The notes beneath the pieces are model-generated. The model saw only the letters and a list, made by a program, of their open reading frames with translations, made no database searches and was not told where the DNA came from. A stretch of DNA of 13,050 nt from Nocardioides sp. (lineage in GTDB: Bacteria; Actinomycetota; Actinomycetes; Propionibacteriales; Nocardioidaceae), in assembly GCA_003519585.1 (NCBI GenBank), contig DOWL01000012.1, positions 970-14,019 of the forward strand, written 5' to 3'. Positions 6,778 through 13,046 of this stretch are shown one piece after another (position 1 is the stretch's first letter; every line of letters starts with the position of its first letter). The translations under genes were made by a program, and so were the position numbers.

Positions 6778-7899
6778 TTACCCCCAGACTTCCTCGGCGG
6801 TCTCCACGACCAGCCGTAGTTTGGCTCGCTCCTGCTCCACGGTCAGCTCGTTGCCCTCGACGGTAGAAGAGAATCCGCACTGCGTAGAGAGGCAGAGCTG
6901 CTCGAGCGGTACGTATCTCGCGGCCTCGTCGATGCGCCGCTTGAGGTCGTCCTTGCTCTCGAGCTGGCCGGTCTTGGTCGTGACCAGGCCGAGCACGACC
7001 TGTTTGCCTCGGGGCACGAAGCGCAGCGGTTCGAAGCTGCCGGACCGCTCATCGTCGTACTCGAGGAAGAAGCCGTCGACGTCCAACTCGCTGAACAGCA
7101 CCTCGGCGACGAAGTCGTAGCCGCCCTCGGCAGCCCACGACGAGCGGAAGTTGCCTCGACACATGTGGGTGGTCACCCGGAGGAAGTCGGGCCGGCCGGC
7201 GATCGCGGCGTTCACGTTCGCGACGTACTGCTCGTGGAGGTGGTCGGGCTCGCCGCCCTGACTCGCGACCAGGGCGCGCTGCTCGGGGTCGTTGAGGTAG
7301 GCCAGGCTGGTGTCGTCGAGCTGGAGATAGGTGCAGCCCAGCTCGGCCACCCGCCGCACCTGCTCGGCGTACGCCGCGGTGAGGTCGGCCCAGAACGGCT
7401 CCAGCGCCGGGTAGACGGTCTCGTCGATCGCCGCGCGGCCGCCGCGGTAGTGGACCATGTTCGGCGATGGGATGGTCAGCTTCGGGACCTGGTCGGCCCC
7501 GGTCACGCCACGCAGGAACTCGAACGCGTCGCCGAAGATCGTCTCGCCCAGACCGATGCGACCATGAACGCTGAGCGCCGCCGCCTCGAAGTCGAGGTCG
7601 CCGCTCTTGTTGCGGAAGTGCACCGCCAGCTTCTGGTCGGTCGGGTCCACACCCTCGAGCTGGTAGATGAAGTCCATGTGCCACGACGTACGTCGGAACT
7701 CGCCATCGGTCGCGGTGCGCAACCCTGCGTCGCGCTGCAACGCGACCGCGTCGAGGATCGCGTCATCTTCGATCTCGCGCAAACCGTCGGCGTCGAGCTC
7801 GCCCGCCCGGTGACGAGCCCGCGCGTCGAGCAGCTTCTGTGGCCGAAGCAGGCTCCCGACGTGATCGGCACGGAACGGCGGGAGGGTGCGAGCGGCCAT
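6778..7899 (-). CDS. MetE C-terminal-domain-like (YxjG-type) methyltransferase family protein
   Basis: A 373-residue stand-alone homologue of the C-terminal, zinc-containing barrel of cobalamin-independent methionine synthase, lacking the N-terminal half of full MetE (about 750 residues). Seen: DHVGSLLRP at 12-20; TDGEFRR at 64-70; a probable zinc set H245 and C247 in THMCRGN, E280 in FLEYDDERS, and C341 in TQCGFSS; and QLDDTSLAYL at about 193-202. These fit B. subtilis YxjG/YxjH-type proteins, often labelled 5-methyltetrahydropteroyltriglutamate-homocysteine methyltransferase. The true methyl donor and acceptor of such short forms are usually unknown. It is first in an operon with an aldehyde dehydrogenase (gap 4 nt), and no other methionine-biosynthesis gene is near. 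The ATG lies 7 nt behind TACTTT, so a leaderless transcript is likely; an AGGAG is present but 13 nt away. Confidence 0.88.
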   Translation of the reverse strand: MAARTLPPFRADHVGSLLRPQKLLDARARHRAGELDADGLREIEDDAILDAVALQRDAGLRTATDGEFRRTSWHMDFIYQLEGVDPTDQKLAVHFRNKSGDLDFEAAALSVHGRIGLGETIFGDAFEFLRGVTGADQVPKLTIPSPNMVHYRGGRAAIDETVYPALEPFWADLTAAYAEQVRRVAELGCTYLQLDDTSLAYLNDPEQRALVASQGGEPDHLHEQYVANVNAAIAGRPDFLRVTTHMCRGNFRSSWAAEGGYDFVAEVLFSELDVDGFFLEYDDERSGSFEPLRFVPRGKQVVLGLVTTKTGQLESKDDLKRRIDEAARYVPLEQLCLSTQCGFSSTVEGNELTVEQERAKLRLVVETAEEVWG

Positions 7900-7906
7900 G
7901 TCTGGA

Positions 7907-7912
7907 AAAGTA
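7907..7912 (-). promoter_or_regulatory. Leaderless-type -10 box of the MetE-like gene
   Basis: On the minus strand TACTTT is followed by 7 nt and then the ATG at 7899. An AGGAG (7917-7913) is 13 nt from the start, which is long for a Shine-Dalgarno, so a leaderless start is favoured. This box is back to back with the divergent promoter at 7953. Confidence 0.45.
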
Positions 7913-7952
7913 CTCCTGCACGTTGCGGACGCGGACCGTCCGGATCCTCGTC

Positions 7953-7958
7953 TACGGT
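7953..7958 (+). promoter_or_regulatory. Leaderless-type -10 box of the dienelactone-hydrolase-like gene
   Basis: TACGGT (in GTCTACGGT) lies 6 nt before the ATG at 7965, with no ribosome site between. The upstream context differs by one base from GTCTAGGGT found at 3051 and 8541. It supports the 7965 start over any longer frame. Confidence 0.5.
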
Positions 7959-7964
7959 CGAGTC

Positions 7965-8546
7965 ATGGCTGACGTACTCCTCTTCCACCACATCCTGGGC
8001 CTCACCCCTGGCGTCGTCGAGTTCGCCGATCACCTGCGGGCGGCGGGGCACACGGTCCACACGCCCGACCTGTACGACGGGCGGGTCTTCGGGTCGATCG
8101 AGGCGGGCGCCGCCTACACGCAGGGGGACGACGCTCCCGACTTCGAGGCGCGCGCCGACTCCATCGCGAGTGAGCTGCCGGCCGAGCTGGTGTACGCCGG
8201 ATTCTCGATGGGCGTCATGCAGGCACAGCGGCTCGCCCAGACGCGTCCCGGTGCGACGGGTGCGCTGTTGTTCGAGTCCTGCGTCCCGATCACCGGTGAC
8301 TGGGCGTTCGGCCCGTGGCCGGGAGGCGTACCGGTCCAGGTCCACGGCATGGACGCCGACGAGTTCTTCGCAGGCGAGGGCGACATCGACGCCGCCCGCC
8401 AGCTGGTCGAGCAGGTCGAGGACGCCGAGCTGTTCGTCTACCGCGGCGACGTGCACCTGTTCGCCGACTCCTCGCTGCCGACCTACGACGCCGACGCCAC
8501 CGCCCTGCTCGAAAAGCGCGTGCTGGAGTTCCTGGGCCGTGTCTAG
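7965..8546 (+). CDS. Dienelactone hydrolase family protein with serine nucleophile
   Basis: A 193-residue alpha/beta hydrolase of the dienelactone hydrolase family. Seen: N-terminal VLLFHHILGLTPGVVEFADHLRAAGH, with the family's typical H...G...G-V-x-x-F-A-D-x-L-R-x-A-G-H pattern, then PDLYDG; nucleophile S81 in GFSMG; candidate acid D130 or D132 in HGMDADEFF; and H164 in GDVHLF. Classical dienelactone hydrolases use Cys in GxCxGG; here Ser stands in its place and the second glycine is Val, so the substrate is probably not a dienelactone. The frame stays open upstream to 7839, but that would overlap the divergent MetE-like gene. ATG 7965 is chosen because TACGGT sits 6 nt before it and the protein then starts right at the first beta strand. 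Its TAG stop lies inside the next gene's -10 box. Confidence 0.88.
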   Translation: MADVLLFHHILGLTPGVVEFADHLRAAGHTVHTPDLYDGRVFGSIEAGAAYTQGDDAPDFEARADSIASELPAELVYAGFSMGVMQAQRLAQTRPGATGALLFESCVPITGDWAFGPWPGGVPVQVHGMDADEFFAGEGDIDAARQLVEQVEDAELFVYRGDVHLFADSSLPTYDADATALLEKRVLEFLGRV

Positions 8547-8549
8547 GGT
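8544..8549 (+). promoter_or_regulatory. Leaderless-type -10 box of the VOC gene, containing the upstream stop codon
   Basis: TAGGGT (in GTCTAGGGT) lies 8 nt before the ATG at 8558. Its first three bases are the TAG stop of the dienelactone-hydrolase-like gene. The VOC gene has no Shine-Dalgarno, so it may have its own leaderless transcript despite the 11-nt gap. Confidence 0.5.
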
Positions 8550-8557
8550 CAAGCTCC

Positions 8558-9223
8558 ATGGCGGCCCGACTCCTGGCTCTGTCCGTCGACGCACACGACC
8601 CCGCCGCGCAGGCGCGCTTCTGGGGGAGGTTGCTCGAGCGGCGGGTGGACGGCTCGGTGGTCCGACCCGGTGACGGTCCCGATTTCGAGCTGAGGTTCGT
8701 GGCGGGCGCGACCGAGAAGACGCAGGCGAACTGGATCCACTTCCACCTGACCAGCGCTGCTCCCGGAGACCAGCACCGCACGATCGAGCGCGCGCTGGGT
8801 CTCGGTGCGACCCACCTCGACGTCGGGCAGACCCCCGACGAGGGGCACGTCGTGCTCGCGGACCCCGAGGGCAACGAGCTGTGCGTGATCGAGGCGGGCA
8901 ACCGGTTCCTCGCCGACACCAGCTTCCTCGGCGAGCTCGCGTGTGACGGCACCCGCGGCGTCGGTCTGTTCTGGAGCGAGGCGCTCGGCTGGCCGCTGAA
9001 CTGGGACCAGGACGAGGAGACCTCCATCCAGTCACCGCTCGGCGGCGCCAAGGTGTCGTGGGGCGGCCCGCCGGTGGCACCGAAGACCGGTCGGCGGATG
9101 CGGTTCGAGGTCGCCGCCAGCGAGAGCGAGCTCGAGCGGCTGGTCGTCCTCGGGGCCGCGTGGCTCGGCGATGGCCTGCTTGCCGACCCGGATGGCAACG
9201 AGTTCGCGGTCTCGCCGCCCTGA
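8558..9223 (+). CDS. VOC superfamily protein, two glyoxalase-like modules
   Basis: A 221-residue protein with two consecutive vicinal-oxygen-chelate-type modules. The first (about 1-115) starts with LLALSVDAHDPAAQARFWGRLL and ends with VVLADPEGNELCVIE. The second (about 122-221) has GVGLFWSEALGWPLNWD and ends with LLADPDGNEFAVSPP. The repeated strand ending (A-D-P-[ED]-G-N-E) is the classic last strand of actinobacterial glyoxalase-like (Glyoxalase_6) domains. The function of this branch is mostly unknown; it may be a metal-dependent lyase, a dioxygenase-like enzyme or a small-molecule binding protein. ATG 8558 is preferred to longer in-frame openings because of the -10 box 8 nt upstream and because the fold begins there. 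It converges with the WYL regulator (31 nt between stops). Confidence 0.87.
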   Translation: MAARLLALSVDAHDPAAQARFWGRLLERRVDGSVVRPGDGPDFELRFVAGATEKTQANWIHFHLTSAAPGDQHRTIERALGLGATHLDVGQTPDEGHVVLADPEGNELCVIEAGNRFLADTSFLGELACDGTRGVGLFWSEALGWPLNWDQDEETSIQSPLGGAKVSWGGPPVAPKTGRRMRFEVAASESELERLVVLGAAWLGDGLLADPDGNEFAVSPP

Positions 9224-9254
9224 GCGCCGTACTCCTTCACCGAACTTGGCGCTT

Positions 9255-10196
9255 CTACAGCGAGTCGAGCATCCGCTCGGCGACCCGACGTACGGCGTCG
9301 CGGATCTCCGGGCCGCCGACCACGCGGTACGGCGCGGGGAGCTCGGCGATCTGGGTGGCGTACCAATAGAGATTCTCGGTGGTGCCGGTCAGCCGGGTGC
9401 GATGCTCGTCGATCGCCTCGGTGCGCCCCAGGCTCCGGCGTACGCAGCGGCGCACCTCGTCGAGCGGGGCGTCGATCTCCACCTCGACCTCGAAGGGCCA
9501 CCCCTGGGACATCTGCTCCTCGAGCGCACGGAACGGGTCGAGGTCCTCGGGCGGGGTGAAGCCCTCGGTGAGCACCTCGACCGAGCGGACCCGGTCGATG
9601 CGATACATCCGACGCGCGTCGGCGGCGTGCGACCAGCCGAGCACGTACCACCGCCCATGTCGGACCACCACCGCCCACGGGTCGACGAGCAGGGTGCGCT
9701 CGCGGCGCGAGTCGAGGGCGTACCCGATGCGGACCCGGCGCTGGTCCGCGCTCGCCCGGACCAGGGTGGCCGTGGTCTCGGGGTGAGGCGGATCGGGGTC
9801 GGTCCGCCGCGCGGCGACCTGACGCAGCGCCTCGAACGGCCGGGCGACGTTCTCCGGCAACACGCGGACGATCTTGCCGACCGCGGTCGCCACCGGGTCG
9901 TCGCCGTGCGCGCGGCCGTGTGCCTCCATCACCGCCATCACCAGGCCGAGCGCCTCCGCCGCGGTGAACATCAACGGCGGCAGCCGGAGCCCGCGGCCCA
10001 CCCGGTAGCCGCCGTACGGCCCGCGTGCGGACTCGACTGGGACCCCCGCCTCACGCAGGATCGCCACGTAGCGGCGCGCGGCGCGCTCGGAGACGCCGAG
10101 CCGGTCGCCGATCCGGTCGGCGTTGATGCCGGGCGTCCCCTGCACCAGCTCCAGGGTGAGCAGGGCTCGGGCGGTCGGGCTGGTGTCGTCGTACAC
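9255..10196 (-). CDS. WYL-domain transcriptional regulator with N-terminal HTH
   Basis: A 313-residue regulator. The N-terminus carries a DeoR/HTH_11-like winged helix (about 8-65): ADRIGDRLGVSERAARRYVA as the recognition region and GPYGGYRVG as the wing. The middle holds the WYL domain, with DPWAVVVRHGRWYVLGW where the W-Y-V replaces the literal W-Y-L, then ARRMYRIDRV. The C-terminal part (about 235-313) fits the WCX extension. WYL proteins respond to ligands or nucleic acids; this one's signal is unknown. The frame continues upstream to 10268, but a GTG at 10196 begins exactly at YDDTSPTARALL, the usual start of the HTH, and lies 7 nt behind TACCGT, so I chose it. It is divergent from the DinB-like gene, making that gene and itself the likely targets. 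Confidence 0.9.
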   Translation of the reverse strand: MYDDTSPTARALLTLELVQGTPGINADRIGDRLGVSERAARRYVAILREAGVPVESARGPYGGYRVGRGLRLPPLMFTAAEALGLVMAVMEAHGRAHGDDPVATAVGKIVRVLPENVARPFEALRQVAARRTDPDPPHPETTATLVRASADQRRVRIGYALDSRRERTLLVDPWAVVVRHGRWYVLGWSHAADARRMYRIDRVRSVEVLTEGFTPPEDLDPFRALEEQMSQGWPFEVEVEIDAPLDEVRRCVRRSLGRTEAIDEHRTRLTGTTENLYWYATQIAELPAPYRVVGGPEIRDAVRRVAERMLDSL

Positions 10197-10203
10197 GCCA
10201 AGG

Positions 10204-10209
10204 ACGGTA
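10204..10209 (-). promoter_or_regulatory. Leaderless-type -10 box of the WYL regulator gene
   Basis: On the minus strand TACCGT is followed by 7 nt and GTG at 10196, without a Shine-Dalgarno. It mirrors TACCAT (10247-10252) of the divergent gene, and the two boxes flank a 37-nt shared control region. Confidence 0.5.
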
Positions 10210-10218
10210 GTACAGGAA

Positions 10219-10239
10219 CCGGAAGGAGAACGTCCGGAA
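10219..10239. promoter_or_regulatory. CCGGAA direct repeat between divergent WYL and DinB-like promoters
   Basis: CCGGAA occurs at 10219-10224 and 10234-10239, a 15-nt period, within the short region shared by the two divergent promoters. It is a candidate binding site for the WYL regulator. Short GC-rich repeats arise easily by chance, so the support is only positional. Confidence 0.25.
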
Positions 10240-10246
10240 CTCTTCC

Positions 10247-10252
10247 TACCAT
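10247..10252 (+). promoter_or_regulatory. Leaderless-type -10 box of the DinB-like gene
   Basis: TACCAT lies 6 nt before the GTG at 10259. The ATG inside the box (10251) reads into a stop after three codons and is not the start. No ribosome site is present at usable distance. Confidence 0.5.
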
Positions 10253-10258
10253 GACCGC

Positions 10259-10822
10259 GTGACCACATCGTCCGACGCCCCCGCTCCCACCCCGCTGCCG
10301 GCCGCCGGCAACGAGATCGACACCCTGCTGGGTGCCCTCGACCGCAACCGGCGCACCTTCGCCTGGAAGGCCTTCGGCCTGAGCGACGACGAGATGCGGC
10401 GCGCCCTCGGACCGTCCACGATGACCCTCGGCGGGCTGGCCAAGCACCTGGCCCTGGTCGAGGACTACTACTTCTCCCTCGGCCTCGGAGAGGTGATGCC
10501 TCAGCCCTGGCGGGACGTCGACTTCGACGCCAACCCCGACTGGGAGTGGCACTCGGCGGCCGAGGACTCCGCCGAGGAGTTGCAGGGCCTGTGGACCGCC
10601 GCCGTCGACCGGTCCCGGAGCGCCACGGCCGCGTTCCTCGCCGACGGCTCCCCCGATGCGCAGGTGCGCTGGAGCGAGCACAGTCAGACGCCCAACCTGC
10701 GCCGGACCCTGGTCGACATGATCGAGGAGTACGCGCGGCACACCGGCCACGCGGACCTGATCCGGGAGTCGATCGACGGGCTGGTCGGTGAGGACCGGCC
10801 GGTGGAGGACGGTGGGGCCTGA
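10259..10822 (+). CDS. DinB / DUF664 family protein
   Basis: A 187-residue protein of the DinB-like four-helix-bundle superfamily, in the DUF664 branch common in actinobacteria. Seen: after a Pro/Ala-rich N-terminal tail, the first helix starts near 18 (GNEIDTLLGALDRNRRTFAW). Three histidines at the usual metal-site spacing follow: H63 in LAKHLALVEDYYF, and H161 and H164 in EEYARHTGHADLIRE. These fit the divalent-metal triad of this superfamily. Relatives include mycothiol- and bacillithiol-dependent transferases; a thiol-transferase or isomerase role is possible but not shown. The start is GTG, 6 nt behind TACCAT and matching the length of the family. It is transcribed away from the WYL regulator, which may control it. 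Confidence 0.87.
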   Translation: MTTSSDAPAPTPLPAAGNEIDTLLGALDRNRRTFAWKAFGLSDDEMRRALGPSTMTLGGLAKHLALVEDYYFSLGLGEVMPQPWRDVDFDANPDWEWHSAAEDSAEELQGLWTAAVDRSRSATAAFLADGSPDAQVRWSEHSQTPNLRRTLVDMIEEYARHTGHADLIRESIDGLVGEDRPVEDGGA

Positions 10823-10951
10823 CTCGTCCGGTCGGATGAATCGATGGAGGTTCCTGTGCGCCGCCCGATGTCGTGACCTATCGTCGTGAGCGCGAAGCAA
10901 CGCTGCCCGGCGGGGGCAGCGACGAGGGGGCGGGCCTGACGGAGGGCTGAG
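10823..10951 (+). other. Leader region upstream of the histidine kinase gene
   Basis: This 129-nt gap holds a possible -10 box TATCGT (10879-10884), then a hairpin with an 8-bp stem (10901-10908 with 10914-10921, loop of 5 nt), then the ribosome site GGAGGG (10941-10946), which is 5 nt before the GTG at 10952. The hairpin has no T-tract, so it may be a leader structure rather than a terminator of the DinB-like gene. Unlike its neighbours this gene appears to have a leader with a true Shine-Dalgarno. Confidence 0.4.
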
Positions 10952-12970
10952 GTGTTCACGCGACCGCGACCGTTGCTGATCGTCGGCGTACTCACGCTCC
11001 TGGTGGCCTTCGGTCTCGCCGCCGTGGTGTCCACGCCGGTGGGCGGTCGGGGCATCGGCATCTGGCCGGTGGCGCTGGCCACGGCCCCGCTCATGGTCAC
11101 CTCCCGGCCGGCCACCGGGTGGTGGCTCGCGCTGCTCTCCCTGCTCGCCGTCGGGACCATCTGGATCGGCGGCCGCCCGGCCGAGGTTGCGGTGGGTCTC
11201 GGTCTCGGGCTCGCCGCCGAAGTGGGGGTGACCTGGCGGATCGCGTGCGAAGGACGACGTGAGCGCGCCGCACTCCTGACCCTGCCCGATCTGTCCCGAT
11301 TCCTCGTCGCCGTCACGGCCGGCGCGCTCACCATGGCCACGGCGGCGGTCCTCACCTCGCTCGCCACCGGGTGGGGCGACCCGCTCCTGCTCGCGCTGAC
11401 CACCGGCGCCGCGAGCCTGGGCTCGCAACTCGCGTTGTTGCCGTTCTTCTGCCGATTCCGCAACCATCCCCCGATCGCAGGCCCCGTGGAGCGCGGTGCC
11501 CAGTGGGCGCTGCTGATCGTGGTCACGGTCCTGGTGTTCGTGCCCACCGACTTCCCGTCGCTGGTCCTGCTGGTGCTGCCGGCGCTCGCCTGGGGCGCCA
11601 TGCGCGCCGGTTCGTACGAGTCGATGGCGCAGATGGCGATGGCCGTGGGGATCTCCCTTCCCTTCACCACCTGGGGCCATGGTCCGTTCGCGCGGCCGGA
11701 CCTGAAGTTCGGGGTGCCGGTCGATCTCCAGGGCATCCTGCTCGCGACCTTCGCCATCGTGTGCGCCCTTGTGGTCCTCTTCCTGCGACTCACGGTCGGC
11801 GAGCAGCTGGAGAACGCGCGGCAGGTGGGCGCGGAGCGCGACCGCCTCCGCAACGTGGTCGACGGCATCACCAGCGTGGCGATCATCGGCGCCGACACCA
11901 CCGCAAAGATCACCCTGTTCAACCCGGGCGCCGAGCAACTGCTCGGGTATGCCGCCGAAGAGATACTCGGCCAGTCGACCCGAGTCCTGCACTCCGACCG
12001 GCAGGTCTCGGCCAAGGCGGCCGAGCTCGGGGTGGCCGACGAGTTCTCGGTGGTGGCCCAGCACCTGCTCGGCGGCGGCGTCACCGAGATGGGCTTCGTC
12101 CGCAAGGACGGCGAGGAGCGGCAGCACTGGATGTCGCTCAACCCGGTCACCGACGACCGCGGCACGTTGCTCGGCTACGTCAGCACCTCCGAGGACATCA
12201 CCGACAGGCTCGAGGCCGAGGCACGGTTGCGCGAGTCGCTCGAGACCGAGCGCCAGGCTGTGGAGCGGTTGCGCGAGGTCGACCGGGTCAAGGACGCTTT
12301 CGTCTCGAGCGTGAGCCACGAGCTCCGCACCCCGATCACCTCCATCCTGGGGTACACGGAGCTGCTCGAAGAGGGTGTGCTCGGCCCCCTGCCGGCGGCG
12401 CAGGCCGACGCGATCGACCGGATCGGGCGCAACTCGCACCGACTGCTCCGGCTCATCTCGGAGTTGCTCACGCTCTCGAAGATCCAGGAGGCCACGACGC
12501 TCGCGGACGGTGAGGTCGTCGACCTGACCCAGGTGGTCACCGCCGGCCTCGCGGTGCTCTCCCCCACGGTGGCTCGCCGCGATGTCGAGCTCACCGTCGA
12601 GATGCCGGCGTCACCGGTCTCCGTCACCGGCGATCGCGACATGCTCGAGCGGGTCATCATCAACCTCGCCGACAACGCGGTGAAGTTCACCCCCGACGGC
12701 GGGCAGGTCACGGTCGCGCTCACCTCGTCGTCGGGCCAGGCGGTGCTCGAGGTGGTCGACACCGGCATCGGCGTACCCGCTCACGAGCAGCAGCGCCTCT
12801 TCGACCGGTTCTTCCGCTCCTCCCTCGCCCAGCAGCAGGCCATCCCGGGCAGCGGCCTGGGCCTGTCGATCGCCCGCAAGATCGTCGAGCAGCACGGCGG
12901 CACCCTGGAGGTCCGCTCCGAGGCCGGCAAGGGCTCGACGTTCCGGGTCTCGTTGCCCGCGGCCGCCTGA
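10952..12970 (+). CDS. Membrane sensor histidine kinase (MASE1-like, PAS, HisKA, HATPase)
   Basis: A 672-residue two-component sensor that autophosphorylates on histidine and passes the phosphate to a response regulator. The N-terminal 290 residues are strongly hydrophobic, with about eight membrane segments. The early GIWPVALATAPLM run resembles MASE1-type integral sensor domains; this match is by eye. A PAS domain spans about 300-418 (VVDGITSVAIIGAD, FNPGAEQLLGY, ending GYVSTSEDITDR). A short charged coiled coil (about 418-447) leads to HisKA with phospho-acceptor H456 in SVSHELRTPITSI. The ATPase domain shows the N box NLADN at 571-575, DTGIG from 603, and GSGLGLS from 633. All catalytic motifs are intact. 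The GTG start follows GGAGGG by 5 nt. No response regulator is in the window; its partner may lie downstream. Confidence 0.93.
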   Translation: MFTRPRPLLIVGVLTLLVAFGLAAVVSTPVGGRGIGIWPVALATAPLMVTSRPATGWWLALLSLLAVGTIWIGGRPAEVAVGLGLGLAAEVGVTWRIACEGRRERAALLTLPDLSRFLVAVTAGALTMATAAVLTSLATGWGDPLLLALTTGAASLGSQLALLPFFCRFRNHPPIAGPVERGAQWALLIVVTVLVFVPTDFPSLVLLVLPALAWGAMRAGSYESMAQMAMAVGISLPFTTWGHGPFARPDLKFGVPVDLQGILLATFAIVCALVVLFLRLTVGEQLENARQVGAERDRLRNVVDGITSVAIIGADTTAKITLFNPGAEQLLGYAAEEILGQSTRVLHSDRQVSAKAAELGVADEFSVVAQHLLGGGVTEMGFVRKDGEERQHWMSLNPVTDDRGTLLGYVSTSEDITDRLEAEARLRESLETERQAVERLREVDRVKDAFVSSVSHELRTPITSILGYTELLEEGVLGPLPAAQADAIDRIGRNSHRLLRLISELLTLSKIQEATTLADGEVVDLTQVVTAGLAVLSPTVARRDVELTVEMPASPVSVTGDRDMLERVIINLADNAVKFTPDGGQVTVALTSSSGQAVLEVVDTGIGVPAHEQQRLFDRFFRSSLAQQQAIPGSGLGLSIARKIVEQHGGTLEVRSEAGKGSTFRVSLPAAA

Positions 12971-12996
12971 TCTGGCGCAGGCTGGTGCCGTCCCTG

Positions 12997-13046
12997 CGGT
13001 GGTTTCGACACCGAACGCGCTTGCGCGCCTTCGGGCTCAACCACCG
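12997..13046. repeat. Large imperfect palindrome downstream of the kinase (REP-like, possible terminator)
   Basis: Outer arms CGGTGGTT (12997-13004) and AACCACCG (13039-13046) are exact complements. Inside, CCGAA (13011-13015) pairs with TTCGG (13030-13034), and CGCGC (13016-13020) with GCGCG (13023-13027) around TT. The frame GGTGGTTTCGACAC...GCTCAACCACC is one I recall as a frequent intergenic palindrome in Nocardioides and other high-GC actinobacteria. That recollection is not checked here, and only one copy lies in this window. It starts 26 nt after the kinase stop and may act as a terminator or RNA stabiliser. Confidence 0.65.

Noticed and set aside
7839..7964. N-terminal extension of the dienelactone-hydrolase-like protein
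   Set aside because: It would overlap the divergent MetE-like gene by about 60 nt, the added residues are not family-like, and the ATG at 7965 has a well-placed TACGGT box.
7503..9080. Long minus-strand open frame (525 codons) over the hydrolase and VOC genes
   Set aside because: Arg/Pro/Ser-rich translation without motifs, antisense to two genes with readable catalytic residues and to the start of the MetE-like gene's region.
10197..10268. N-terminal extension of the WYL regulator to 10268
   Set aside because: It would cross the divergent promoter and the start of the DinB-like gene; the extra residues are Ser/Gly/Arg-rich and precede the HTH without purpose. GTG 10196 fits the family start.
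10886..10939. Short 17-codon open frame from a GTG in the kinase leader, a possible leader peptide
   Set aside because: It has no ribosome site, lies only 1 nt after the possible -10 box, and shows no regulatory codon run.
9971..12439. Very long open frame (822 codons) on the minus strand across the kinase region
   Set aside because: It runs antisense through the DinB-like gene and most of the kinase gene, its translation is low-complexity Arg/Gly/His-rich, and it shows no domain. It is a GC-driven shadow of real genes.
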